A stretch of 64,000 bases of DNA, from NCBI GenBank assembly GCA_046350375.1, contig JAXMAO010000006.1, positions 62,001 through 126,000 on the forward strand. The letters are read 5' to 3'. The stretch's first letter is position 1. The number at the start of each line of letters is the position of its first letter. The notes under the pieces were generated by a model. That model made no database searches and was not told the origin of the DNA. It worked only from the letters and a program-made list of their open reading frames with translations. The translations under genes and the position numbers were made by a program. Source of the DNA: JAXMAO01 sp046350375 (GTDB lineage: Bacteria; Planctomycetota; Phycisphaerae; UBA1845; UTPLA1). Positions 25,248 through 33,422 of this stretch are shown here, piece after piece.

Positions 25248-28200
25248 ATGTCCCGCGCCGTGTTCGGTCGCCCCCTTTCTTCCCTTCTCAGGCTGGCATG
25301 GAGCCGCGTACGGATCGGCCTGCTGGTCGGGCTGCTGCTGACGCGCGCCGCGGCGGCCGACGATCCGCCGGACGGCGCGCCTGCCATCGCGCACCCCGAG
25401 CGCGTCCGCGTGACGCTGGACGCGATCAATACCGGCCGGATCACGCCGGAGATCGCGACGCAGCCGGCCAGCGAGTCGCAACCGGCCGACGCGGCGCCGC
25501 TGCCGGCCGCGGCGCGGCGCTACTTCGAAGACGGGCAGGATCGCTTCGCCGAACACCTGTGGGGCGAGGCCATCAACGAACTGGCCCGGGCAGTACAGGC
25601 GGCTCCGGAGTATCTCCCGGCACGGCTGCTTCTCGCCCGCGCGGCGCTGCTGCAAGGGAACCTGGCGCTGGCCGGCACGCACCTGCGCGAGGCCGAGCGG
25701 CAGCGCCCCGGCGCGCTCGCGGTGCAGCAGCTTCTGGGTGACCGCGCCTGGCAGATGCACCAGCCGGTCGCGGTGATCGCCCATCTGCGGGCGGCGCTGG
25801 CGTGTGACGCGGCGGACGACGATGCGCCGCGAGTGGCGCTGTGCCGGCTGATGCTGGGGCTGACGTTGTGCGACGAGGGATATCTGGCGGCGGGCGTGGA
25901 GCAGCTGCGCGGCTATCTCGACCAGGTCGAGCGCACGCCGCAGCTGTTGTCGTACTACGAACTGGGGCAACTGGCGCGGCTGGAACGATCGCGGATCATT
26001 CTGTCGCTCGGTGCGGCCTGCGCGGCGCTGGGGGACGCCGAGGCGGCGGCCGAGGCGTATCGCCGCGGTCTGGCGGCCAATCCGCGCGACATCGAGGTGA
26101 GCCGCAAGCTGGCCCATGCGTTGGTTGCGGCCGGACATCGCGACGCGGCGCGCGAAATCGCCGAGCGGCTCTGCGGCTCCGACGAGACGGCCGCGGCGGG
26201 ACTCGAGCTGTCGTTGGCCGTGGCGCCGGACGAGGCGGCACGGCTGGAGACGCTGCGGCGGCTGTGCGGGCAGGCCGGCAAGAGCCAGAGCGTGAAGTTT
26301 CTGCGAGCGCTGGCCGCGAAGCTGCGCGACGAGCAATCGCTGGCGACCGAGGCGGGAGAAGTCACGCGGCGGATCGTGTCGCTGGCGCCGGCCTCGGTGG
26401 AGGACCGGCTGCGCGTCGCGGAACTGTGCGTCCGCGAGGGACGCGACGAGGAACTGGTCTCGACGCTGGCCGCGGCCGTACGCGGCGGGCAGGAAGTGAC
26501 CGGCGCGGTGGTCGCGCTTCTGGAACGGGCGGCGGCCGAGCCGGCGCGGCGCGGACGGCTGCTGGACGCGGCTCGCAAACTGGCGGGCGAGCAGGCGACA
26601 ACGCGTCCGCCGGTCGCTTCTGATGCGGGTCCGCTGCTGATGGTGGGGCTGCTGCAGAAGATCTCGGGCAACGGCGATGCGGCGGCCGAGGCCTTCGCGC
26701 GGGCCACCGACGCGGACCCGAAACTCGGGGCGGCACATGCAGCGCTGGCCGAGTTGAAGGCCAACAAGGGGATGTGGGAGGACGCGGCGGCGTCGTGCCA
26801 GCGGGCGATTGCGGCCGGGGTGCGCGATTCGGCCGACCTGTACCGCGTGTATGGCGACGTGCTGGACGCGCGCGATGAGCCGGGCTCGGCGGAAGAGGCC
26901 TACAAGGCGGCGACGCGGCTGAACAGCAAGGATGCCCGGCCGTGGCTGGCGCTGGTGCGGCTCTATCAGCGGCGGCGCGACGTGAACAACACGCTGCAGG
27001 CGCTGACGCAGGTGGTCGAGTCGGTTGCCCCCGACAACGACGAGGCGCGCGAAAGCCTGATTCGCGAGCTGCTGACGACCGGCCAGGCGGGCAAGGCGCA
27101 GGAACAGCTCGCGGCGTTCGAGAAGCGCGGTGGCGCGCCGCAGCGGATCGCGCGGGCGCGGGCGTTCGTCGCCTACGTGACCGACTCGGGAATAGACCTC
27201 GAGGCACGCCGCAGGAAGTTCCGCGCCGCGCTGGCCGACGTGTGGAAGCACTATCCGCGCGATGTCGACACGGCGATCATCCTGGCGAGCAACTATTGGG
27301 CGACGCGCGAGTATGACGCCGGGCTGAAGTATGCCGACGCGGCGCTGGCGGTCGATTCGGGCTCGATTCCGGCGCGCGAGATTCGCGACCTGCTGCTGGC
27401 AGGAAGGCTGGAATTCGCCGAATCGGTGCGCGTGTTGCAGAGCCTGCTGCACGATCGGCCGCGGAATTCGACCTGGCTGGTGCGGCTGGCGGAGCGGTCG
27501 TACGACGCCGAGGATTTTGCCCTGTGCTCCGAGACGTGCCAGAAACTGCTGCTGCGCAGCGAGAAGAACGACGAACGGTCCGAGGCGCTGCAGCGCGGCG
27601 TGGCGGAGTGGCGGATTGCGGCGCTGCGGGCGTCCGGCGACGCCGACGGGGCGATCGCAGCCGCCAAGGAGTGGATGGACCGCGACGGCAATGACGTGGG
27701 GCGGCGGTCGGCTTACCTGGCCGAGCTGAACCACGCCGGGCGGTCGGACGAAGCGCTGGCCCGGGCGCGCGAGTGGTTCGAACACGATCCGGACAATCCG
27801 ACGGTGCGGATGCAGCTGGTGCAGCAGTTGCTCGACGGCGGCCGACAGGTCGAGGCACAGCGGCGCACGCTGGAATGGCTGTCGCGCAAGCCGGAAGATC
27901 CGTACCTGCTCTATGGCGTCATCTCGGTGCTGCGGCTGGCGCGGCAGTGGGACTCGGTGGCCGAGCTGGCGCGGTCGGCAGACCTGGGCGGCACGGCGCT
28001 GGCCGACGTGTTCGAGGGGCTGGTGTGGAGCGCGTACGTCCGCGCGCGGCGGACGGAAGAGGCGGCGCGGTATCTGCGCGATCTGCCCGAGCGGCGCGGG
28101 GCGCGGGTGCACGACCTGGACCTGCTCGACGTGCTGATCGCCGGGCGGCGCTGGGCCGAGGCCGAGCAGCAGGCCGACCAGATTATTCAGCCGCTGATGC

Positions 28201-28811
28201 GGCAGATTGCCGCGGGGCGCGAGGTCGACCGGCGGCCGCTGCTTGAGGCGCAGCGGCGGCTGTCGACGATCTACCAGTCGACCGGGCGGACGCCGCGTGC
28301 GGCCGACACGCTCGAACAGGCGCTGGCGCTGCTGCCGATCGAGAGCGAGGCGTATGTGGGCCTGGCGAACGACCTGGGCTACCTGTATGCCGACGGCGGG
28401 CTGCGGCTGGACCGGGCCGAACTGCTGACGCGCCAGGCCGTGGCGTCCGAGCCGCGGCGTGCGGCCTATCTCGACAGCCTGGGGTGGGCGTTGTACAAGA
28501 AAGGCGACACCGCCGGCGCGCTGCGCTTTCTGCGGCGCGCGGTACGTCAGCTCGACGAGGTCGAGGACGCGGTGATTCGCGAACACTTCGGCGACGCGCT
28601 TTACCGATCGGGCGACAGCGCTGCGGCCGTCGAGCAGTGGCAGAAGGCGCTGCACGCACTGAGCGTGTCGATGGCGCTGCCGACGGTGGAAGAGGACAGC
28701 GTCGAGGCGCGCTGCCGGCGGAAGCTGGCCAATCCGCAGCAGCGGGCGAGCCAGGTGGCCGCGCAGGCGGGTACAGCGTCACGACCGGCGTCCGCCGCGG
28801 GAGACGAGTGA
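25248..28811 (+). CDS. Large exported TPR-repeat protein
   Basis: About 1187 residues from ATG 25248, which has aagga 6 bases upstream and is followed by an N-terminal signal sequence (LLVGLLLTRAAAADDPP); this is why I split it from the gene before it. Nearly the whole mature chain is tetratricopeptide repeats, for example LWGEAINELARAVQAAPEYLPARLLLARA, AEAYRRGLAANPRDIEVSRKLA and a C-terminal GLANDLGYLYADGG...YLDSLGWALYKKG. The last motif is typical of bacterial TPR proteins that act as scaffolds for envelope or polysaccharide assembly. Partner unknown. It stands four bases before yebC. Confidence 0.75.
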   Translation: MSRAVFGRPLSSLLRLAWSRVRIGLLVGLLLTRAAAADDPPDGAPAIAHPERVRVTLDAINTGRITPEIATQPASESQPADAAPLPAAARRYFEDGQDRFAEHLWGEAINELARAVQAAPEYLPARLLLARAALLQGNLALAGTHLREAERQRPGALAVQQLLGDRAWQMHQPVAVIAHLRAALACDAADDDAPRVALCRLMLGLTLCDEGYLAAGVEQLRGYLDQVERTPQLLSYYELGQLARLERSRIILSLGAACAALGDAEAAAEAYRRGLAANPRDIEVSRKLAHALVAAGHRDAAREIAERLCGSDETAAAGLELSLAVAPDEAARLETLRRLCGQAGKSQSVKFLRALAAKLRDEQSLATEAGEVTRRIVSLAPASVEDRLRVAELCVREGRDEELVSTLAAAVRGGQEVTGAVVALLERAAAEPARRGRLLDAARKLAGEQATTRPPVASDAGPLLMVGLLQKISGNGDAAAEAFARATDADPKLGAAHAALAELKANKGMWEDAAASCQRAIAAGVRDSADLYRVYGDVLDARDEPGSAEEAYKAATRLNSKDARPWLALVRLYQRRRDVNNTLQALTQVVESVAPDNDEARESLIRELLTTGQAGKAQEQLAAFEKRGGAPQRIARARAFVAYVTDSGIDLEARRRKFRAALADVWKHYPRDVDTAIILASNYWATREYDAGLKYADAALAVDSGSIPAREIRDLLLAGRLEFAESVRVLQSLLHDRPRNSTWLVRLAERSYDAEDFALCSETCQKLLLRSEKNDERSEALQRGVAEWRIAALRASGDADGAIAAAKEWMDRDGNDVGRRSAYLAELNHAGRSDEALARAREWFEHDPDNPTVRMQLVQQLLDGGRQVEAQRRTLEWLSRKPEDPYLLYGVISVLRLARQWDSVAELARSADLGGTALADVFEGLVWSAYVRARRTEEAARYLRDLPERRGARVHDLDLLDVLIAGRRWAEAEQQADQIIQPLMRQIAAGREVDRRPLLEAQRRLSTIYQSTGRTPRAADTLEQALALLPIESEAYVGLANDLGYLYADGGLRLDRAELLTRQAVASEPRRAAYLDSLGWALYKKGDTAGALRFLRRAVRQLDEVEDAVIREHFGDALYRSGDSAAAVEQWQKALHALSVSMALPTVEEDSVEARCRRKLANPQQRASQVAAQAGTASRPASAAGDE

Positions 28812-28815
28812 GGCG

Positions 28816-29544
28816 ATGGCCGGACATTCCCACTGGGCGAAGATCAAGCGCAAGAAAGCCGTGACGGATGCGCGTCGCGGGCGGCTGTGGAGCAAGCTGG
28901 CGCGGAACATCATCGTGGCGGCGCGGCGCGGCGCGAACCCGGACGACAACCTGACGCTGCGCTACGCGATCGACGCGGCGCGGGCCGAGAACGTTCCCAA
29001 CGACACGATCGACAAGGCGATCAAGAAAGGCTCGGGCGAGCTGGGCGGCGTGGACTATGTGCCGATCGTCTATGAAGGCTATGGCGGCGGCGGCGTGGCG
29101 GTGCTGGTCGAGGCGCTGACCGATAACCCGACGCGGACGGCCGGCGAAATTCGCGGGGCGTTCGACCGGCACGGCGGCAACCTGGGCTCGACCAACTGCG
29201 TGGCGTGGATGTTCAAGTCTGTGGGCGTCTTCGTCATTGCGGCTGCCGATACGAGTGAGGACGCGCTGATGGAACTTGCGATCGACGCGGGCGCCAGCGA
29301 CGTGGTCAATCACGGCGAAGTGTTCGAAGTCACCTGCGAACCGAGCGTGTACGAACAGGTGCGCAAGGCGCTGTCCGGGAAGGGCCTGAAGCCGCAATCA
29401 TGCGAGATCACCCGCATTGCCGATACGACCGTGACGCTCGATGGCGACCGCGCCCGGCAGGTGGGCGACCTGGTCGAGGCCCTCGAAGAGAATGAAGACG
29501 TCCAGAAGGTCCACACCAATCTTGGCCTGGCCGCCGAAGGCTGA
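28816..29544 (+). CDS. yebC: YebC/PmpR-family protein
   Basis: 242 residues, MAGHSHWAKIKRKKAVTDARRG at the start and the full three-domain length. The family is described both as a transcriptional regulator and, for YebC-type members, as a factor that helps ribosomes through proline-rich stretches. Conserved blocks visible: NVPNDTIDKAIKKGSGE, YEGYGGGGVAVLVEALTDN and EGEFEVTCEP-like GEVFEVTCEPS. It sits between the TPR gene and a tyrosine recombinase whose coding frame overlaps its end, so they are probably one transcript. Confidence 0.93.
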   Translation: MAGHSHWAKIKRKKAVTDARRGRLWSKLARNIIVAARRGANPDDNLTLRYAIDAARAENVPNDTIDKAIKKGSGELGGVDYVPIVYEGYGGGGVAVLVEALTDNPTRTAGEIRGAFDRHGGNLGSTNCVAWMFKSVGVFVIAAADTSEDALMELAIDAGASDVVNHGEVFEVTCEPSVYEQVRKALSGKGLKPQSCEITRIADTTVTLDGDRARQVGDLVEALEENEDVQKVHTNLGLAAEG

Positions 29545-30466
29545 TGCTCCGGCCGAACGGCCGCTCTCGGCTGGCTGGGCCGAAAGCCTGCGACAGTTCC
29601 TCGGCTACCTCGACGCAGAATGCGGCCTCGCTGCGGCGACGCTCGAGGCCTATGGACGCGACCTGCGCGAGCTGGCCGTCACCGCGGCGGCCGACGGCGC
29701 CGTCGACCCGGCGCAGCTGAACCAGGCGCGGCTTCAGACGCACTTGGTGCACCTGAGCGGCCGCGGGCTGGCGCTGGCGTCGATCGCCCGGCACGTGGCG
29801 GCGATCCGCGTGTTTTTGCGATTCCTGCACTCGACCGGGCGGCTGGCGGACGACCTGGCGGCACTGCTCGAACTGCCGCGGAAGTGGTCTACCCTGCCGG
29901 ACACGCTGCGCCCGGACGAGGTGGCGCGGCTGCTGGCGAGTCCGGACAGCGACGCGCCGCTGCATTTGCGCGACGCGGCGATTCTCGAATTCTTCTACGC
30001 CACCGGGCTGCGGGTGTCCGAGCTGGCCCATCTGCGCATCGCCGACGTGAACCTGGCGATCGGCTATGTCCGCTGCTTCGGCAAGGGTCGGCGCGAGCGA
30101 ATCGTGCCGGTCGGGCGGACGGCGCTGGCGGCGGTGCGGCAGTACCTCGACGTGCTGCGCCCGCGGCTGATGCAGGGGCGGCGCGACGCGGAATGGCTGT
30201 TCGTCAGCCGGACGGGCAAGCGGATCGACCGCACGGCGATCTGGCGGCTGGTGCGGCGAAATGCGACCGCGGCCGGGCTGCGGAGCGGCGTCGGTCCGCA
30301 CACGCTGCGCCACTGTTTCGCCACGCACCTGCTCGAAGGCGGCGCCGACCTGCGAATCGTGCAGGAGCTGCTGGGCCACTCGAGCGTGACCACGACGCAG
30401 ATCTATACCCATGTCGATTCGACGCGGCTGCGGGCCGTGCACAATCGCTGCCATCCGCGCGCCTGA
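29492..30466 (+). CDS. xerD: Tyrosine recombinase XerC/XerD-like
   Basis: Catalytic residues are all present: Arg in ATGLRVSELAHL, Lys in GKGRRER, HTLRHCFATH (His-x-x-Arg), GHSSV and Tyr in IYTHVD. The N-terminal SAM-like core-binding domain reads FLGYLDAECGLAAATLEAYGRDL. Chromosome-dimer resolution at dif is the usual role. The start is unclear: in-frame candidates (ATG 29492, TTG 29522) lie inside yebC, while an attractive TGATG overlap at 29544 is out of frame by one base, so a small indel near 29.55 kb is possible. No attachment site was found nearby, and the gene looks like housekeeping, not a mobile element. Confidence 0.88.
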   Translation: MKTSRRSTPILAWPPKADAPAERPLSAGWAESLRQFLGYLDAECGLAAATLEAYGRDLRELAVTAAADGAVDPAQLNQARLQTHLVHLSGRGLALASIARHVAAIRVFLRFLHSTGRLADDLAALLELPRKWSTLPDTLRPDEVARLLASPDSDAPLHLRDAAILEFFYATGLRVSELAHLRIADVNLAIGYVRCFGKGRRERIVPVGRTALAAVRQYLDVLRPRLMQGRRDAEWLFVSRTGKRIDRTAIWRLVRRNATAAGLRSGVGPHTLRHCFATHLLEGGADLRIVQELLGHSSVTTTQIYTHVDSTRLRAVHNRCHPRA

Positions 30467-30478
30467 GCGGCCGGGCGG

Positions 30479-31204
30479 CTACCACGAGATGTTGCGCCCG
30501 CCGTCGACCGCCAGCACCTCGCCGGTGATGTAGGCCGCGTCGAGCAGCAGGAACGCCACGGCGGCGGCCACCTCTTCCGGCGTACCGGCCCGCAGCAGCG
30601 GAACCCGGGCGGCCAGCGCCTTGCGCTGCTCGTCGGAGAAGTGATCGGGCCACGCGGCGATGCCGGGCGAAACCCCATTCACGCGGACGCGCGGGGCCAG
30701 CGCCCGCGCCAGCGACTTCGTCAGGTTGACCAGCCCGGCCTTCGAGGCGCAGTAGGCGTCGTAGCCGGCCCAGGGGCGCTCGGCGGAGATGTCGCACAGA
30801 TTCACGATTGCGCCGCCGTCGGGCAGGTGCGCGGCAGCCGCCCGTGCGAGCAGCGCCGGCGCGACGAGATTGACCTGGAGAATCTTCTGCCAAGGCTCAA
30901 CGGCCGGGGCAGGGTGCGGCGTCGGCTCGAAGATGGCGGCATTGTTGACCAGGTAGGTGAGTGAGCCGAGCGCCCGCGCGGCGCGCCCGGGCAGCGCGGC
31001 CGGAACCTGCGGATCGGCGAGGTCGCCGACGAGCAGCTCGACGCGGCGACCCAGGGCGCGGATGTCGTCGGCCGTCTGGCGCGCGTCGCCGCGCGCGGTG
31101 TGATGGTGCAACGCGATGTCGCAGCCGCGCTGTGCGAGCGTCAGCGCGATGGCCCGTCCCACGCGCCGTGCTGCGCCGGTGACCAGGGCGACGCCGGCGC
31201 TCAC
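30479..31204 (-). CDS. Short-chain dehydrogenase/reductase, pteridine-reductase-like
   Basis: 241 residues from the GTG at 31202-31204. Rossmann motif TGAARRVGRAIALTLA (the TGxxxRxG with Arg typical of NADPH-dependent pteridine reductases and FolM), NNAAIFEP, catalytic YCASK and VNGVSPG. The sequence ends with the usual DGGRNISW. Likely reaction: NADPH-dependent reduction of a pterin or a similar ketone; the substrate is inferred only from the motif style. The start overlaps the stop of the upstream membrane protein (GTGA). It is convergent with xerD, 12 bases away. Confidence 0.8.
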   Translation of the reverse strand: MSAGVALVTGAARRVGRAIALTLAQRGCDIALHHHTARGDARQTADDIRALGRRVELLVGDLADPQVPAALPGRAARALGSLTYLVNNAAIFEPTPHPAPAVEPWQKILQVNLVAPALLARAAAAHLPDGGAIVNLCDISAERPWAGYDAYCASKAGLVNLTKSLARALAPRVRVNGVSPGIAAWPDHFSDEQRKALAARVPLLRAGTPEEVAAAVAFLLLDAAYITGEVLAVDGGRNISW

Positions 31205-31503
31205 GCGGCCGGTCCTTCCGGAGGCGGCGCGGAATTGTCCCAGTGGCGCGGCAGCTTGTGCATGGTCCAGACGTCGTCGGCGGCGGTGGGGTCGGCCGGC
31301 TCGCGGAGGAGATAGTCGCGAAAGCCGCGCGAGAAGCGCGCGATGCCCCACAGCGAGAAGAGAAACACCACCAGGATGACCATCAGCCAGACCAGCATGG
31401 TCGCCAGCGCGCGGGCCGGATGGCTGGGCTGCGAGACCGGCGACCGGGTGGCGGCGGTCGCGGCCAGAAGCAAGGCGGTGCTAGCGATTCCAGAGGCCGT
31501 CAC
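31201..31503 (-). CDS. Small one-TM membrane protein
   Basis: 100 residues. One membrane helix in the middle (MLVWLMVILVVFLFSLWGIARF), then a soluble tail YLLREPADPTAADDVWTMHKLPRHWDN. The N-terminal Ala/Thr-rich part might be a second weak helix. Function unknown. The start overlaps the end of the J-domain gene by 23 bases, and its stop overlaps the start of the reductase gene. The three are probably translated as a coupled unit. Confidence 0.6.
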   Translation of the reverse strand: MTASGIASTALLLAATAATRSPVSQPSHPARALATMLVWLMVILVVFLFSLWGIARFSRGFRDYLLREPADPTAADDVWTMHKLPRHWDNSAPPPEGPAA

Positions 31504-32431
31504 GCGGCGATTCCTCCAGAGTCTGACTCAGCTCTTCCAGCAGCCGTTCCTGACGCGGCGAGAGCGTGCGCGGCGGGACGATCTTGATGACGGCGAACTG
31601 GTCGCCGCGTTCGTGGCTGCGCGGGTCTTCAATGCCGCGACCCGCAAGCCGCAGCTTGGCCCCGCTGGGCGTGCCGGGCGGAACCTTGACGGTCGCCGGC
31701 CCGTCGAGCGTGGGAATGTCGACTTTCGCGCCGAGCGCGGCCTCGGCCACGCTGATGGGCAGCTCGACGTAAACGTCGTTGCCGACACGGCGGAAATAGG
31801 CGTGGGGTTCGACGCGGCAGACGATGAACAGATCGCCCATCTGGCCGCGCCGGCCGCGCAGCCCCTTCCCGCGGACGCGGATGCGCTGGCCGTCGTCGAC
31901 GCCGGGCGGAATCTTGAGCGAGATGGTCTGTCCGGCCGCGACGCCATCAGTGGGGCGGACATCGAGCGCCGCGCCGCGCAGGGCCTGCTCGAAGGTGAGC
32001 ACGACCGCATGTTCAAGGTCGAGGTCGCCGCCGGGCGGCTGCTCGTCGACGCCCCGACCGCCGCGCTGCGCGAGTCGCTCAAAGAGCGATCCGATTCCGC
32101 CGCGGCCGCCGGAGGACGGGCCGAAGTCGAACAGGTCGGACAGGTCGGTGAAATCGAATTCGACCGAATGGCCGCCGCGCCCGGTGCGGAAGCCGCGTCC
32201 GCCGGACTGCGGACCGGCGTGGCCGAACTGGTCGTAGGTGCGGCGTTTTTCAGGGTCCGAGAGGGCGTCGTAGGCCGCCTGGACCTCCTTGAACTTGGTT
32301 TCGGCTGAGGCGTCGCCGCGGTTGGCATCGGGATGAAAGCGCTTGGCGAGCTTGCGATAGGCGCGCTTGATCTCGTCGTCGGACGCAGAGCGCGAAACGC
32401 CGAGAATGTCGTAGTAGTCGCGGTCTGCCAT
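31481..32431 (-). CDS. cbpA: CbpA-like DnaJ co-chaperone (no zinc finger)
   Basis: 316 residues. J-domain at 1-68 (DYYDILGVSRSASDDEIKRAYRKLA, HPD in KRFHPDANRG), a Gly/Phe-rich linker, then two C-terminal beta domains (GAALDVRPTDGVAAGQTISLKIPPGV; KVPPGTPSGAKLRLAGRG). The zinc-binding CxxCxGxG repeats of DnaJ are missing, so it belongs to the CbpA/class II type that works with DnaK on misfolded proteins. It is divergent from sdhC across 189 bases in which I see no clear promoter. Confidence 0.88.
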   Translation of the reverse strand: MADRDYYDILGVSRSASDDEIKRAYRKLAKRFHPDANRGDASAETKFKEVQAAYDALSDPEKRRTYDQFGHAGPQSGGRGFRTGRGGHSVEFDFTDLSDLFDFGPSSGGRGGIGSLFERLAQRGGRGVDEQPPGGDLDLEHAVVLTFEQALRGAALDVRPTDGVAAGQTISLKIPPGVDDGQRIRVRGKGLRGRRGQMGDLFIVCRVEPHAYFRRVGNDVYVELPISVAEAALGAKVDIPTLDGPATVKVPPGTPSGAKLRLAGRGIEDPRSHERGDQFAVIKIVPPRTLSPRQERLLEELSQTLEESPRDGLWNR

Positions 32432-32620
32432 GGTTCGGGATCAGGCGGCGCGGCCCGCCTGCAAACCGGCGATCATATTTGCGCCGCGGGCGGCTTTCAA
32501 CGCGGCGCCGGCGGCAGAAACCGGGTTGGCGTCCGCAGTCGGCCGGGCCGGCGGGTCGGCGGCTTGACGCCTGGGCCGGGCGCAAGTAGCGTGCGGTAAG
32601 AGATTGGCGCGAGGCAGACC

Positions 32621-33397
32621 GTGACGGCGACCCCCGAGTCCAACCAGCGTCTCGACGATCGATACCACTTCCTGCTGCGCAAGCTGCACTCGCTCTCGGG
32701 CATCGTGCCGATCGGGGCGTTCCTGGTCGAGCACCTGCTGACGAACTCGATGGCCTTCCGCTCGAAGTGGAAATTCAACGAGGACGTGCACTGGATTCAC
32801 AACCTGCCGTTCCTGCTCATCGTCGAGGTGCTGTTCATCTTCCTGCCGCTGCTGTTCCACGCCTGCTACGGCATCCGCATCGCGCTGACGGCCGAGCCGA
32901 ACCCGACGACCTATCCCTACCTGTCGAACTGGCGCTACACGCTGCAACGGGTCTCGGGCTACATCGCGTTCGTGTTCATCATCGTGCACCTGCTGAAGTA
33001 TCGCTTCGCGCACGTTATCGGGTGGGGGCCGCCGTTCATCCGCGAGGGCAATGACTATTTCGAAATCACCCGCCGCGGACTGATGGAGTGGACCCCGTTC
33101 GGCTATGCCGTTCCGTTCCCGGTGACCTTCGCGATGTATTACGTCGGCCTGCTGTCGGCCGTGTTTCATTTCTGCAACGGCATCTGGTCGTTCTGCATCA
33201 GCTGGGGCATCGCGGTCGGCGCGCGGGCCCAGCGGCGGATCGGCTTCGCCGCCGGCGGACTGGCCGTGGTGCTGCTGGCGTGGGGCACTCTGAGCCTCTA
33301 CGCCTTCCGCTTCGCGGCGCCGGCCGCGTCGATCACGCTGCCGATGCAGGTGCAGCAGTCTGCCGGCCCGTCGAGTGAGCGGCTCGCGCAGCAGTAG
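32621..33397 (+). CDS. sdhC: Succinate dehydrogenase cytochrome b558 subunit
   Basis: 258 residues from a GTG start. It has five membrane helices and the B. subtilis-type single-chain layout: LRKLHSLSGIVPIGAFLVEHL (His ligands), LLFHACYGIRI, VFIIVHLLKYRF and FHFCNGIWSFCISWGI. This subunit binds two haems b and menaquinone and anchors SdhA and SdhB. sdhA follows after 25 bases. An extra C-terminal tail of about 30 residues is predicted soluble. Confidence 0.92.
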   Translation: MTATPESNQRLDDRYHFLLRKLHSLSGIVPIGAFLVEHLLTNSMAFRSKWKFNEDVHWIHNLPFLLIVEVLFIFLPLLFHACYGIRIALTAEPNPTTYPYLSNWRYTLQRVSGYIAFVFIIVHLLKYRFAHVIGWGPPFIREGNDYFEITRRGLMEWTPFGYAVPFPVTFAMYYVGLLSAVFHFCNGIWSFCISWGIAVGARAQRRIGFAAGGLAVVLLAWGTLSLYAFRFAAPAASITLPMQVQQSAGPSSERLAQQ

Positions 33398-33422
33398 GAC
33401 GGAATCCATCCGAGGCATCTGC

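Noticed and set aside
25218..28655. Long minus-strand open frame of 1145 codons opposite the TPR gene
   Set aside because: It is a shadow of the GC-rich plus-strand gene: low complexity, rich in R, Q, L and H, no motifs, and the plus strand has clear TPRs and a signal peptide.
29492..30466. XerD-like gene as integrase of a mobile element
   Set aside because: No attachment repeats, phage or transposition genes nearby, and the neighbours are housekeeping genes; the tRNA at 49.5 kb is far away.
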